A stretch of 64,000 nucleotides of DNA from assembly GCF_900142005.1 (NCBI RefSeq), contig NZ_FQZL01000007.1, forward strand, positions 184,234-248,233. Reading direction: 5' to 3'. The position numbers were made by a program, and so were the translations under genes. Source of the stretch: Dethiosulfatibacter aminovorans DSM 17477 (lineage in GTDB: Bacteria; Bacillota; Clostridia; Tissierellales; Dethiosulfatibacteraceae). Position 1 is the stretch's first letter; each line of letters begins with the position of its first letter. The notes beneath the pieces were generated by a model, which saw nothing but the letters and a program-made list of their open reading frames with translations, was not told where the DNA came from and did no database searches. Shown here one piece after another: positions 36,202-45,857 of this stretch.

Positions 36202-36221
36202 AATAATATCCTCCCAGAGAT

Positions 36222-37187
36222 TTATTCTACCTTTAGAATTGGTTTTATCCATGCAGCGTATCGATCAATAGCAATATCAGCATCCTTACAGCTTCCAGCT
36301 AATTGTGTAAAGCTGTGTTGCATATGTCCAACTATATCCAATTTTATATCTAACCCAGCCTTATAAGCAGTATCAGCAACAATAACCGATTCATCTACAA
36401 AATTTTCATAACCTCCAACCTGAATATAGATAGGTGGAAAACCTTTCATTTGTTCTGCCGTAAGATGAATTGGTGCTAAATGTGGATCTTCAACATCTAA
36501 ACCATCATCTTTGAGACTCATACCAAAAGATATAACACTTTCCTTTGTGTTCATAACATCCTTATCATTATGGTTATAAATTGGAGTAGTTGCCATAGTA
36601 TCACACCAAGGACAAATCGGCATTGATGCTGCTAACATAGGCAAATTTTGTTCCTTAAGATAAAGCGGTATAGTAAGTGCCATTGCGCCACCACATGAAT
36701 CTCCAGTTATGGCTATATTTTCCGGTTTATAATTATTTGCCAACAGCCACTTATAAACTTTGATAACATCTTCTACTGGAGCTGGCCAAGCATTTTCAGG
36801 AGTGTTTCTATAGTCTACAATGAGTCCTTTGCACCCTGATTTCTTCGCTAAGTGAGCATAAGATTTTCTGTGCGAAAATCTATTTCCATAAATATAACCT
36901 CCACCATGTATGCAAATAATGACTTTATCATCAGCACACTTATGTGGAACGGCCCACAAACATTTGACACCATCTATTGATGTATCGATGTAGTCTACTT
37001 GCCCGGGTTCTTTGCTACAGTCACCCCATTTTTCAAAAAGTCTTCGGTATTCTGCCATATCCAAAGTAGGATCTGAGAAAGCTTTTCCGATATCCCGATA
37101 AAACTGGATATATTCTTTCGCAGCTCTTCCTTCAGAATCGATGTCAGGAATCTTGCTAATGTACTTTGAGTTATAATTGATCATCAT
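36222..37187 (-). CDS. Alpha/beta hydrolase, hormone-sensitive-lipase family esterase
   Basis: 321 residues from ATG at 37187 (GGAGGACATT upstream). HSL-family hallmarks: oxyanion motif IHGGGYIYG (about 94), nucleophile GDSCGGAM (about 166; GDSAGG in most members), and catalytic His in GHMQHSF (about 296). The acid is probably an Asp/Glu in GGYENFVDES (about 266). No signal peptide, so it acts in the cytosol on a small ester taken up by the cell. First gene behind the sigma-54 promoter at 37245-37262 and therefore part of the catabolic regulon. Confidence 0.9.
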   Translation of the reverse strand: MMINYNSKYISKIPDIDSEGRAAKEYIQFYRDIGKAFSDPTLDMAEYRRLFEKWGDCSKEPGQVDYIDTSIDGVKCLWAVPHKCADDKVIICIHGGGYIYGNRFSHRKSYAHLAKKSGCKGLIVDYRNTPENAWPAPVEDVIKVYKWLLANNYKPENIAITGDSCGGAMALTIPLYLKEQNLPMLAASMPICPWCDTMATTPIYNHNDKDVMNTKESVISFGMSLKDDGLDVEDPHLAPIHLTAEQMKGFPPIYIQVGGYENFVDESVIVADTAYKAGLDIKLDIVGHMQHSFTQLAGSCKDADIAIDRYAAWIKPILKVE

Positions 37188-37244
37188 AATGTCCTCCAAT
37201 CGGTTGCTTTTTTTAGCAGCATTAATAGATTTAATATTTTATAA

Positions 37245-37262
37245 TGCAAGTATCATGCCATA
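37245..37262 (-). promoter_or_regulatory. Sigma-54 (-24/-12) promoter for the esterase-SDR operon
   Basis: On the minus strand TATGGCATGATACTTGCATT holds GG (-24) and GC (-12) with 10 bases between, the strict spacing for sigma-54. The -12 GC is 59 bases upstream of the esterase ATG. Confidence 0.88.
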
Positions 37263-37322
37263 CACTTTCATGCGTAATTATCAGAATAATTGATGCTATT
37301 TATGGAAAAAGGTGATTTATAG

Positions 37323-37336
37323 TCTAAAATTTTAGA
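37323..37336. promoter_or_regulatory. Probable activator-binding site (UAS), perfect palindrome
   Basis: TCTAAAATTTTAGA is a perfect 14-bp palindrome about 75 bases upstream of the esterase sigma-54 promoter and 58 bases before the activator gene. Related sites precede the other two sigma-54 promoters. Confidence 0.65.
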
Positions 37337-37393
37337 AAGTCTATTGAAAATATTAGAATATGATGATAATATTAAAATCGAGGTGAATATATT

Positions 37394-38761
37394 ATGTCGA
37401 ATACTCAAAAAAATGATTTATATCGAAAGGCTTTAGAACATTACTCTGGAACTGTCGTCATCATAGACAAAAATGCTGATGTCTTATATGCTAATGATTT
37501 TGCAGCAGAAACATTAGGAATAGCAAAGGAAAAATTATTACAATCCAATTATTATCATTTAATAGAACAGGGCGTAATGACAGAGAGTGCTGGTTTGCAT
37601 GCGCTCGAAACTGGGGAGCAAGTAAACTTATATTGTCAGAATTACAAGCAAGAAGGTATGTATATCTATTCCGTACCAGAGTTAAATCCGGATGGTACAG
37701 TAGAGTATGTTTATTCTTTTGGACAGAATAATGATAAGATGGATGCTTTTTTAGAGTGGGTAAATGATGAACGAAAAACTATGCTTACTATCATTAAAGA
37801 ATATATTTCTTCCGATTTATCTATAATTGCAGAAAGTGAAGAGATGAAAAATCTCCTAAGTATAGCGAAAAGAATCGCACCGACAAACGGCACTATTCTT
37901 ATATACGGAGAATCCGGGTGTGGAAAAGAGGTTCTTGCAAATTACATCCATAAATGTAGTAATCAGAGTGATGACGCTTTTCTTGCAATCAATTGTGCTG
38001 CTATACCAGAAGAAATTGCCGAATCAGAATTCTTCGGATATGAACCTGGTTCCTTCACAGGAGCAAATAACAAAGGTAAAATTGGATATTTTGAAGCAGC
38101 AGATGGCGGTACATTGTTTTTAGATGAAATTGGAGAACTATCTTTGAAAATTCAGGCAAAAATTCTTCGCGTTCTAGAGAATAAACAGATTACAAGAGTC
38201 GGTGGAAGTAAAACAATTAACGTAAATCCGAGAATTCTATGTGCTACAAATAGGGATTTGAAACAAATGGTAAAAGAAGGAAAATTCCGAGAGGACTTAT
38301 ATTATCGATTAAATGTATTACCACTGTTTATTCCTCCACTTCGTCATCGAAAAGCTGATATTGAACCACTTGCATCGAAATTTCTAAAAGAATATAACAA
38401 AAAATATGGAACTGATAAAATGTTTTCAACTAGTTTACGTAAGAAAATGAAGGAGTATTCTTGGCCTGGAAATATCAGAGAATTGAGAAATCTCATTGAA
38501 CGCACTGTGCTTATATCTCAAAATAGCCTACTTTCTACTGATATCATGTTTCAAGAATATTTCATTGATAACCAAGAAAGAGAAATACTTCCTTTAAAAA
38601 GTGCAATTAAAGATATGGAACGAGCATATTTAGAAAAAGTCTTTAATATGATCAATTGGGATATAAAAAAGGCTGCTCAGTTATTGGAAGTCCATCAATC
38701 GGGATTATATCAAAAGCTAAAAGATTATAACTTAACAAAAACAGAAGATATAGATAAATAA
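37394..38761 (+). CDS. Sigma-54-dependent transcriptional activator (PAS-AAA-Fis)
   Basis: 455 residues. An N-terminal PAS-like sensor (about 12-115; GTVVIIDKNADVLYANDFAA) is followed by the AAA+ domain (about 140-375) with Walker A GESGCGKE, the sigma-54 contact loop GSFTGA (GAFTGA in most), Walker B GGTLFLDEIGEL, and LYYRLNVLPLFIPPLRHR. The C-terminal Fis-type HTH is DIKKAAQLLEVHQSGLYQKL. SD GAGGTG precedes ATG. It is not a two-component receiver, so it probably senses a small molecule through PAS. It lies between two divergent sigma-54 promoters and very probably controls the whole catabolic cluster. Confidence 0.93.
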   Translation: MSNTQKNDLYRKALEHYSGTVVIIDKNADVLYANDFAAETLGIAKEKLLQSNYYHLIEQGVMTESAGLHALETGEQVNLYCQNYKQEGMYIYSVPELNPDGTVEYVYSFGQNNDKMDAFLEWVNDERKTMLTIIKEYISSDLSIIAESEEMKNLLSIAKRIAPTNGTILIYGESGCGKEVLANYIHKCSNQSDDAFLAINCAAIPEEIAESEFFGYEPGSFTGANNKGKIGYFEAADGGTLFLDEIGELSLKIQAKILRVLENKQITRVGGSKTINVNPRILCATNRDLKQMVKEGKFREDLYYRLNVLPLFIPPLRHRKADIEPLASKFLKEYNKKYGTDKMFSTSLRKKMKEYSWPGNIRELRNLIERTVLISQNSLLSTDIMFQEYFIDNQEREILPLKSAIKDMERAYLEKVFNMINWDIKKAAQLLEVHQSGLYQKLKDYNLTKTEDIDK

Positions 38762-38800
38762 GAGATAAATATTTTAAAAAGATATCGATAATTAACTATT

Positions 38801-38836
38801 ATAGCGAATTGGTTTTTACCATCTCGCTATTTTTTT
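38801..38836 (+). terminator. Terminator of the activator gene
   Basis: TAGCGA..GGT / ACC..TCGCTA stem with a two-base mismatch, followed by eight T. Confidence 0.8.
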
Positions 38837-38905
38837 GCACCAAAATACAATCTTATATTCAACTTGGCTCGTCCACCCTCAATTAAATTCTATTTTTTTA
38901 TAGTG

Positions 38906-38927
38906 TTTTTCTAAAAAAATAGAAAAA
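38906..38927. promoter_or_regulatory. Probable activator-binding site upstream of activase promoter
   Basis: TTTCTA and TAGAAA arms with the same C-to-G distance (11) as in the palindrome at 37323. A further half-site TTCTAAAA lies at 38941-38948. The -24 element is about 50 bases downstream. Confidence 0.55.
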
Positions 38928-38972
38928 ACATTAATAAGATTTCTAAAAGAGTTGAAAATCAGGGTGTAAGAT

Positions 38973-38990
38973 TTGGCATAATATTTGCAA
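38973..38990 (+). promoter_or_regulatory. Sigma-54 (-24/-12) promoter for the activase/glycyl-radical-type operon
   Basis: TTGGCATAATATTTGCAA has GG at 38975-38976 and GC at 38987-38988 with 10 bases between. It lies 47 bases before the activase start. Confidence 0.9.
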
Positions 38991-39035
38991 CCAAACAATG
39001 TATATAGCGCAGAATAAAGGAGTGATAAACATATT

Positions 39036-39941
39036 GTGAGTACCTTAAATGTATTTGAAATATCAAAATTTGCGACTAAAAATGGACCAGGATTACGCAC
39101 AATGGTGCATTTAAAAGGATGCCCATTGAGTTGCATTTGGTGTTCAACACCCGAATCTCAATTAGAAAATCCTCAAATAATGTTTGACCCAGTAAAATGT
39201 ATTCAATGCGGGAAGTGTATAGAAAAATGCGAGCAGGGTGCGATTACTATACAAAATGGGGTGACAACTCTTTGCTGGGAAAAGTGTAAAAATACTTTAG
39301 ACTGTGTGACTGCATGTCAAGCTAATGCATTGACTATCATAGGAAAGCATTACACTTCAGAAGAATTAGCAAAAATCATACTAAGAGATAAAGTGTTTTT
39401 TAAAAACTCAGATGGTGGTGTTACTTTTTCAGGTGGAGAACCATTATATCGTGTCAATGATTCGATGATAGGTCTATTTAAAATATTAAAATCAAATGGT
39501 ATATCTATTGGGATTGATACTACAGGATACGTACCTTGGAAGAATCTTTTGAAAGTTCTCCCATTTGTTGACTTCTTTTTATGGGATTTAAAACAAATCA
39601 ATTCACAAAAACATAAGGAATATACAGGTGTAGATAATTCAATAATTTTTACGAACTTAAAAAAAGTTGACAATTACGGAATTGATCTTTATTTGCGTTG
39701 CCCCATTATTCCTGGATGTAATGATGATGCTGAACACATAAATGGAATATGTAAAGTCGCAAAACAATTAGGCTCTTTGAAAGAAATTCACATAATACCA
39801 TTACATCATTATGGTACAAACCGTTATGCAAAATTAGGCCTGGAATATCCTTTGAATTCAGACCTGAAATTGGAAATAAAAACATTAAATTTTATAAAGG
39901 AGGTTATGGATAGCTATAAATTACCATATAAGATTATTTAG
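39036..39941 (+). CDS. Glycyl-radical-enzyme activating protein (radical SAM)
   Basis: 301 residues. GTG start with AAGGAGTG about 12 bases upstream; the spacing is long, so the exact start is uncertain. Radical SAM cluster CPLSCIWC (CX3CX2C) is near residue 28. An inserted ferredoxin-like domain follows with CIQCGKCIEKC (about 54) and CWEKC...CVTAC (about 81-97), as in activases of glycerol/choline/arylacetate-type GREs, unlike PflA. SAM motif TFSGGEPL is near 131. It should install the radical on the product of the next gene, whose acceptor Gly is replaced by Ser. The activase itself shows no defect. Confidence 0.93.
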   Translation: MSTLNVFEISKFATKNGPGLRTMVHLKGCPLSCIWCSTPESQLENPQIMFDPVKCIQCGKCIEKCEQGAITIQNGVTTLCWEKCKNTLDCVTACQANALTIIGKHYTSEELAKIILRDKVFFKNSDGGVTFSGGEPLYRVNDSMIGLFKILKSNGISIGIDTTGYVPWKNLLKVLPFVDFFLWDLKQINSQKHKEYTGVDNSIIFTNLKKVDNYGIDLYLRCPIIPGCNDDAEHINGICKVAKQLGSLKEIHIIPLHHYGTNRYAKLGLEYPLNSDLKLEIKTLNFIKEVMDSYKLPYKII

Positions 39942-39994
39942 AAGTTAGGATTATTAAGAAGAAAGGAATATTAAATGAAAGGAAGGTACATTGA

Positions 39995-42475
39995 ATGAGT
40001 GCAATAAATGTCGGCACATGGGAAGAAAAGTTGAAAAAATCGTATTCCAAGAGGGTTAAGGATGCAATAGACCTGACATTATCTACAATTCCGAGAATCG
40101 ACTTGGAACATGCTTATGTAGAAATGGATATTATCAACGAAAACAAGGAAGAAGCTCAAGTGATTAAGCGAGCTAGAACTTTTGCGAATTATTTAAAGAA
40201 AAAGACTATTTACATTAATCCAGATGAATTATTAGTAGGGAATATCTCAAAGGGAGTTCGTTATGCACCTTTTGTGGGAGAACTATATGTTGATTTTGTG
40301 GATCAAGAATTAGATGATCCTGTGATGGACTACGCTATAAGAGAGTTTGATAAGCTCATTATTCCAGATGAAACTCGAAAAGAATTGAGGAATGTCATTA
40401 TCCCGTTTTTCAAGAAGCATTCTTATCAGAATCTAGTTTTGAATGAACTTATGGAAGATTATGTGAGAGAAAAAACTTGTCCAATGGTTTCTAAAACCCC
40501 AACAATACCAAATTGTACAAACTTGATGATTCAGACAGATAGTGGACATCAGGTTCATAACTATAATAAAGTACTTCAGATTGGTTTGAAAGGAATCAGA
40601 GAAGAGGTTTTATGGCATAAAGAAAAAATTGAAAAAGATTACGTTCTGAATAATAAACAAAAACGTTTAGATTTTTATGAAGCTGCTTTGATTTCAATAG
40701 ATGCAGCCATTGATTATTCAAAACGATATTCTAAATTGGCAAAGGAACAGGCAGAAGTTGAAAAAGACGAAAAACGCAAACAAGAATTGTTAGAAATTTC
40801 AAGAATTTGTGCCAAGGTTCCAGCAGAACCTGCTGAAACATGGCATGAAGCTTTGCAGTCTGTTTTTATGATATACGTAATTATGTTCTGCGATGTGCGA
40901 AATGTATCAAATGGTTGGGGGCGTTTTGATCAGTATATGATGCCTTTCTATCAAAAAACCATTTTAGAAGATAAAACAATGTCTAGAGAATCTGCTTTGG
41001 AATTGATGGAATTATTTTTAGTTAAGGCAAATCAACACGTCGAATTATATAATTTTGCAAATACAAGCACTCAGATGGGTTTTGCTCTTGCAACTCAGAT
41101 TAATATCGGTGGACAGACAAGAACAGGAGAAGATGCTGTTAACGAAGTTAGTTACCTAGTTTTAGATGCAGAAGAACAGGTGGGATTACAACATCCAGAT
41201 ATTGGTATCCGAATTTACGAAGGCACAGATGATAAATTTATAAGAAGAGCAACTGAAGTTGTTCGTTTAGGTAGAGGAAAGCCAAAATTTTTCTTTGACA
41301 AAAAAGAAATGGAATGCCTAAAAGTTGCATATCCAGAGGCTCCAATTGAAGAGTTGCGAGACTATGTTGCGACAGGGTGTACAGAATCTTTCTTGCCACA
41401 TATTACAATGTGTCATTCATATTGCTCCATTATAAATGTACCGAAAGTGCTAGAATTAACTATTCATAATGGAAAATGTGCACTCACTGGTGAACAGTTA
41501 GGACCGCAAACAGGAGAGCCTCAATCCTTCAAATCGATGGAACAATTCAAAAACGCTTTCGAGGAGCAAATGTTCTGGTGGATGGAGCTCGTGGCAAAAA
41601 GTGTTACGGTCCAGATGAATGCTCAAGCAGATCATATGCATGCACCATTCAGTTCTATTTTGTTGGATGGTCCAATTGATAAAGGCAAGGACCTTATTGA
41701 AGGTGGATGTTGGGAAAATAGTTTTGGAATTTGGTATGCTGGTTTAGCACACGCAGCCGATTCACTTTCCGCTGTCGATACTTTGGTATATAAAGAAAAG
41801 AATATTGAGTGGGACCAGTTATTAGATGCTCTTAAGAATAACTGGGAAGGCTATGAAGAACTTCGTCAAATGTGTATGAATGATGTAGAAAAATACGGTA
41901 ATGATGATGACTATGCCGATAGCTTTGCTGCTTATGTGATGGATGTATGGTGTGATAGCATAGAGTATATCAATGGTAAAAAAGATTTGCTTCCAAGATA
42001 TGGTGGTAAATATGTTTGTTCATCTATTGTTTCTTCTAGTCCAACAGCATTGGGCGGAATAACAGGAGCTCTTCCGAATGGTAGAAAAGATGGAGAGCCA
42101 TTGTCTGATACAAGTTCTCCATCCATGGGAGCAGACCGTTTAGGACCATCTGCTGTAATTCTTTCAAATGTAAAATTGCCAATTCATAGAAATGCTTTAG
42201 GTAATTGCTTAAATCAAAGAATCTCCCCACAATTAGTAGAGACTGATGAGGATATCAATCGATTTGTGTCATTTATCAAATCATGCAGAGATTTGGATAT
42301 GTTTGAAATACAGTTTAACATTATTTCTACAGATATTTTAAGAGATGCAATGGTACATCCGGAAAAGCATAAAGGACTTCTTGTTCGAGTTGCAAGTTAT
42401 AATGCAAACTTTACTGATCTAAATGAAGCTTGTCAGATAGATATTATTAGAAGAAATGAACAGACATCTTGGTAA
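39995..42475 (+). CDS. Glycyl-radical-type enzyme (PFL family) with Ser at the radical position
   Basis: 826 residues, full length for the GRE family. The thiyl-radical cysteine is Cys462 in VATGCTES, with Glu464 as the usual general base. The C-terminal glycine-radical loop reads LLVRVASYNANF, where the family has RVxGY: Ser801 (AGT, 42395-42397) replaces the radical-bearing Gly, one transition from GGT. All else is intact (WGRFDQYM, RLGRGKPKFFFD, GALPNGRKDGEPLSD). GRE members act as dehydratases, decarboxylases or C-S/C-N lyases; GCTES does not identify a known substrate class to me. Either inactive, radical-independent, or a sequence error. SD GGAAGG precedes ATG. Confidence 0.9.
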   Translation: MSAINVGTWEEKLKKSYSKRVKDAIDLTLSTIPRIDLEHAYVEMDIINENKEEAQVIKRARTFANYLKKKTIYINPDELLVGNISKGVRYAPFVGELYVDFVDQELDDPVMDYAIREFDKLIIPDETRKELRNVIIPFFKKHSYQNLVLNELMEDYVREKTCPMVSKTPTIPNCTNLMIQTDSGHQVHNYNKVLQIGLKGIREEVLWHKEKIEKDYVLNNKQKRLDFYEAALISIDAAIDYSKRYSKLAKEQAEVEKDEKRKQELLEISRICAKVPAEPAETWHEALQSVFMIYVIMFCDVRNVSNGWGRFDQYMMPFYQKTILEDKTMSRESALELMELFLVKANQHVELYNFANTSTQMGFALATQINIGGQTRTGEDAVNEVSYLVLDAEEQVGLQHPDIGIRIYEGTDDKFIRRATEVVRLGRGKPKFFFDKKEMECLKVAYPEAPIEELRDYVATGCTESFLPHITMCHSYCSIINVPKVLELTIHNGKCALTGEQLGPQTGEPQSFKSMEQFKNAFEEQMFWWMELVAKSVTVQMNAQADHMHAPFSSILLDGPIDKGKDLIEGGCWENSFGIWYAGLAHAADSLSAVDTLVYKEKNIEWDQLLDALKNNWEGYEELRQMCMNDVEKYGNDDDYADSFAAYVMDVWCDSIEYINGKKDLLPRYGGKYVCSSIVSSSPTALGGITGALPNGRKDGEPLSDTSSPSMGADRLGPSAVILSNVKLPIHRNALGNCLNQRISPQLVETDEDINRFVSFIKSCRDLDMFEIQFNIISTDILRDAMVHPEKHKGLLVRVASYNANFTDLNEACQIDIIRRNEQTSW

Positions 42476-42768
42476 GGTGAATTTTATTTATGAGAAAAAT
42501 ATGAAATCAATACTCCCAGAAAGAATGTTTATGGTATTCGAAAATTAGGAATTTTATTATAAAAATTGTGGTTTCAATTTTTGTAACATTTTATATAAAT
42601 AGTGTAGTAATTTCAGCATTGAGGGCATAAAAATATATACCCTCAACGCTGTACCTTTTACATTATTACATTTTTATTGCACCTGATCTTGGTAATTTTT
42701 CTTAATCAGTATAATACTTTGGGCAGTTAGAAACAAAAAATAAAATAATTAGAAAAGAGGTATCTAAT
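42476..42768 (+). other. Intergenic region with hairpin between GRE-type gene and glycosidase
   Basis: AGCATTGAGGG / CCCTCAACGCT (42616-42650, one mismatch) forms a stem but the T-run is poor, so it may only reduce read-through. No sigma-54 signature is seen upstream of the glycosidase. Confidence 0.55.
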
Positions 42769-45198
42769 ATGAAAAGAAAACTTTTTAATGAAAACTGGGT
42801 ATTTGGAATCGGTACTGGAACTTCAATGGACCATTTATTTGGAATCGGGTCAGATATCGAACCGAAATCGGTGACTCTTCCGCATGATGCAATGATTTTG
42901 ACTGAAAGAAAAAATTCTAAAGAGGGAGCTTCTTTGGGATTTTATAAAGGGCAGAACTACAACTATACTAAAGAATTTGAATTATCTGAAGAAGATTCAG
43001 ATAAAGTGATTTGGATGGAGTTTGAAGGTGTTTATCAAGATGCATTTGTCTATGTCAATGAATCTTTTGTTGGAAGATGCAACTATGGATATGGTAATTA
43101 TTATTTAAATTTGACAGATTTTGTCTTTTTTGGAAAAACTAATAAGATTATTGTAGTGGTAAAAAATGAAGGCCGGAGTGGACGTTGGTACACTGGTGGC
43201 GGGATTTATAGAGATATCAATATCATGATGGGAAATCAGCTTTACATTGCTTGTGAAGGAACAAAAATCACGCCTACAGATGTAGAGCAGGATTTAGCAG
43301 TAATTAACATAGAAACACCGTTAAATCATATAGGTGCCAAATTGGTTTCTTGTACTGTCTTACATACTATTTATGATGCAGATGGAAATATGATTACATC
43401 AGACAAAGCTCCAATTACAATACTTGGTAATGAAAACACAACATTAAAGCAAAGATTGTACGTTCGAAAACCTAAAATGTGGAATACTGATACGCCGTAC
43501 TTATATAGTTGCAAAACAATTGTAACTATAGGTGAAGAAATAATAGATGAGTATGAGACGCGTTTTGGCATTCGAAAAATTCAGTTAGACATTGATCATG
43601 GCTTAAGAATAAATGGTGAAACAATAAAGTTACGTGGAGGCTGCGTTCATCATGATAATGGTGTGGTTGGTACTGCTACATTTGATCGTGCAGAGTACCG
43701 ACGAGTTCGAAAATTGAAAGAAGCAGGATTTAATGCACTACGTTCGGGTGCACATCCAATGAGTAGAGCGATGCTCGAGGCTTGTGATGAATTAGGTCTT
43801 TTAGTAATAGACGAATTTACGGATGTCTTTAACAATGTCAAAGTAGATTTTGATTATGGAAGTAGATTTGATTTATTTTGGGAGATAGATCTAATGAATA
43901 TGGTTAAACGAGATTACAATCATCCTAGTGTAATCATGTATTCTCTTGGATGTGAAAATCCCCAGATTGCAAACCGTATTGATAAAAGACTTATTAAAAA
44001 GATGAAAGATACTGTTCAAAGCTTTGATACAACCCGATATATAACCAATGATGTTAACATGATGTTGATTGTTATTGAAAACATGGCTGAATTAATGGCA
44101 AATAATCCTCTAGATTCAAAAGCTGAAGTAAATTCTACAATGAACAATTTTGGTGAAATGTTAAATATGCTTTCCTTGGATCCGCGTATTGATGAAAGAC
44201 TCGAAGAGGGTGTAAATGAGTTAGATGTTTTTGGATACAATTATGCGTTAAATCGTTACGAACATGATACTGAAAAATACCCAAATCGCATCTTAATGGC
44301 TACAGAATGCACAATGTTGGATTTAGAAAAAACATGGGAGTATACCAATAAGTACAATCATGTCTTAGGTGATTTTTGTTGGAGTGCTTGGGATTATCTT
44401 GGCGAAGCAGGTGTTGGAAGAACAGACTATGAAGAATTTGGCGAACTTGATTTCTATGCTAAATGGCCGTGGAGACTTGCCTGCAGTGGCGCGATAGACA
44501 TTATCGGTGATAGAAAAACAATTTCTTATTGGAGAGAAATGATCTGGGGAAGACGCATGAAACCATATATTGCAGTAAGAGATCCTAAGCATTATAGGGA
44601 GAAAATTTACAAAACCAATTGGGCTTGGATTTCAGATGCACATGCGAATTGGACATGGAAAGATTGTGAGAATAAACCTGTCACTATTGAAGTTTTATCA
44701 CCTGCTGAAGAAGTGGAATTGTTTCTGAACGGGAAATCAGTTGGTAAGAAAAAGACAGGTGAAGAGCTTACGGCATGTGCAATTTTCGAAACGCTTTACG
44801 AGCCAGGTGAATTGAAAGTTGTAGATAGTAATGGTGAAGAGTTTGTATTAAGAAGTGCAGTAGATGATACACATATTGCAGTTCATGTGGAAGGGGAAAA
44901 ACTAAAATCTGGCGGATGTGATGTTGCATTTCTTGAAATTGGTATCGTAGACCACAAAGGAAGATTAAATGCTGGTGCAGAGAAATTAGTCTCTATAAAA
45001 GTAGAAGGCGAGGGTACATTACAGGGATTTGGAAGTGCTCATCCTAAATCTTTGGAAAATTATTATGATGTTGAATTTACGACTTATCGCGGACGTCTCT
45101 TAGCAGTTGTACGTTCTGGAATGAACCCAGGCGAAATTTTGGTGACTATCAGTGCAGAAAATTGTGATACTCAACATGTCAAAATTGAGGTAATATAG
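42769..45198 (+). CDS. Glycoside hydrolase family 2 protein
   Basis: 809 residues without signal peptide, thus cytosolic. Domains: sugar-binding jelly roll (about 30-180; GRSGRWYTGGGIYRDINI), Ig-like (about 185-280), TIM barrel (about 285-590) and C-terminal DUF4982/Big-like domains. The acid/base Glu396 lies in NHPSVIMYSLGCENP: Cys395 stands where GH2 enzymes have Asn (GNE), the residue that contacts the sugar 2-OH. The nucleophile is probably Glu513 in MATECTM. This suggests a sugar or linkage without normal 2-OH recognition. Possibly co-transcribed with the GRE-type gene. SD AGAGGT. Confidence 0.87.
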   Translation: MKRKLFNENWVFGIGTGTSMDHLFGIGSDIEPKSVTLPHDAMILTERKNSKEGASLGFYKGQNYNYTKEFELSEEDSDKVIWMEFEGVYQDAFVYVNESFVGRCNYGYGNYYLNLTDFVFFGKTNKIIVVVKNEGRSGRWYTGGGIYRDINIMMGNQLYIACEGTKITPTDVEQDLAVINIETPLNHIGAKLVSCTVLHTIYDADGNMITSDKAPITILGNENTTLKQRLYVRKPKMWNTDTPYLYSCKTIVTIGEEIIDEYETRFGIRKIQLDIDHGLRINGETIKLRGGCVHHDNGVVGTATFDRAEYRRVRKLKEAGFNALRSGAHPMSRAMLEACDELGLLVIDEFTDVFNNVKVDFDYGSRFDLFWEIDLMNMVKRDYNHPSVIMYSLGCENPQIANRIDKRLIKKMKDTVQSFDTTRYITNDVNMMLIVIENMAELMANNPLDSKAEVNSTMNNFGEMLNMLSLDPRIDERLEEGVNELDVFGYNYALNRYEHDTEKYPNRILMATECTMLDLEKTWEYTNKYNHVLGDFCWSAWDYLGEAGVGRTDYEEFGELDFYAKWPWRLACSGAIDIIGDRKTISYWREMIWGRRMKPYIAVRDPKHYREKIYKTNWAWISDAHANWTWKDCENKPVTIEVLSPAEEVELFLNGKSVGKKKTGEELTACAIFETLYEPGELKVVDSNGEEFVLRSAVDDTHIAVHVEGEKLKSGGCDVAFLEIGIVDHKGRLNAGAEKLVSIKVEGEGTLQGFGSAHPKSLENYYDVEFTTYRGRLLAVVRSGMNPGEILVTISAENCDTQHVKIEVI

Positions 45199-45857
45199 TT
45201 ATTTTCTAAATAAAAACCCAATTATGAGGGGGAATTTTTTCCCTCTCTCTCTAAAAAATTATGCGTTTTTCTAAACGCAACAACTCGTAAAATGAAGAAC
45301 TTTTGTACAATGGCAAAACTTAATACCTCACCTTATTATGGATTATTAAAATCATCTGATATAAAATCCCAAAAAAATTTATATTACAGGTATGATAACA
45401 CAAACTCAGCTTCCTTCGGCAGATATTTATTCCGATTACTTTCCGGAACAAACTTCCGCTCCCACTGGAAACCTCGTAATTACAAGATTAAGTGGACTAT
45501 TATTCTACAAAGCATCTTTCCATTTCTGAAGACTCACTCTTATTTGATTCCTTACCTTTTCCAAGTAACTTAGAGAGTTTTGTTATTTTCTAAAAGTTTC
45601 AGATACTTCTAAATTCACCCGCTTCAAACAAGTTTTCTTACCTGTACTAAAGTCCATGTTCGCTATTATTCCTAATAGATTAGGAATTAACAGAAATATA
45701 TCGTTCTTTAACAGCGATTTCCTTGATCATGCTGCTTTCGACAGTGGCTTTATATAAAATCCGAAATTTTTAAAATTGAATGTACAAAAGCCCGCTTCTG
45801 GATTGCGGGCTTTTGTCTCTGATATTGTATATAATAACTTGTTAGGAGTTATCAACA
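45199..45857. other. Gene-poor stretch with terminators
   Basis: I see no credible gene in 660 bases. GAGGG/CCCTC (45226-45245) and TGCGTTT/AAACGCA (45262-45279) hairpins follow the glycosidase stop. A 93-codon plus-strand frame (45292-45573) has no ribosome site and no recognisable domain. Confidence 0.6.
45786..45814. terminator. Bidirectional rho-independent terminator
   Basis: AAAAGCCCGC / GCGGGCTTTT with a 9-base loop, A-run before and T-run after. It separates the plus-strand glycosidase side from the minus-strand CoA-transferase. Confidence 0.9.

Noticed and set aside
42480..42768. Sigma-54 promoter for the GH2 gene
   Set aside because: TTGGTA near 42690 lacks the GC element at the right distance.
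45292..45573. 93-codon plus-strand frame between the glycosidase and CoA-transferase
   Set aside because: No ribosome site, low-complexity composition and no family resemblance.
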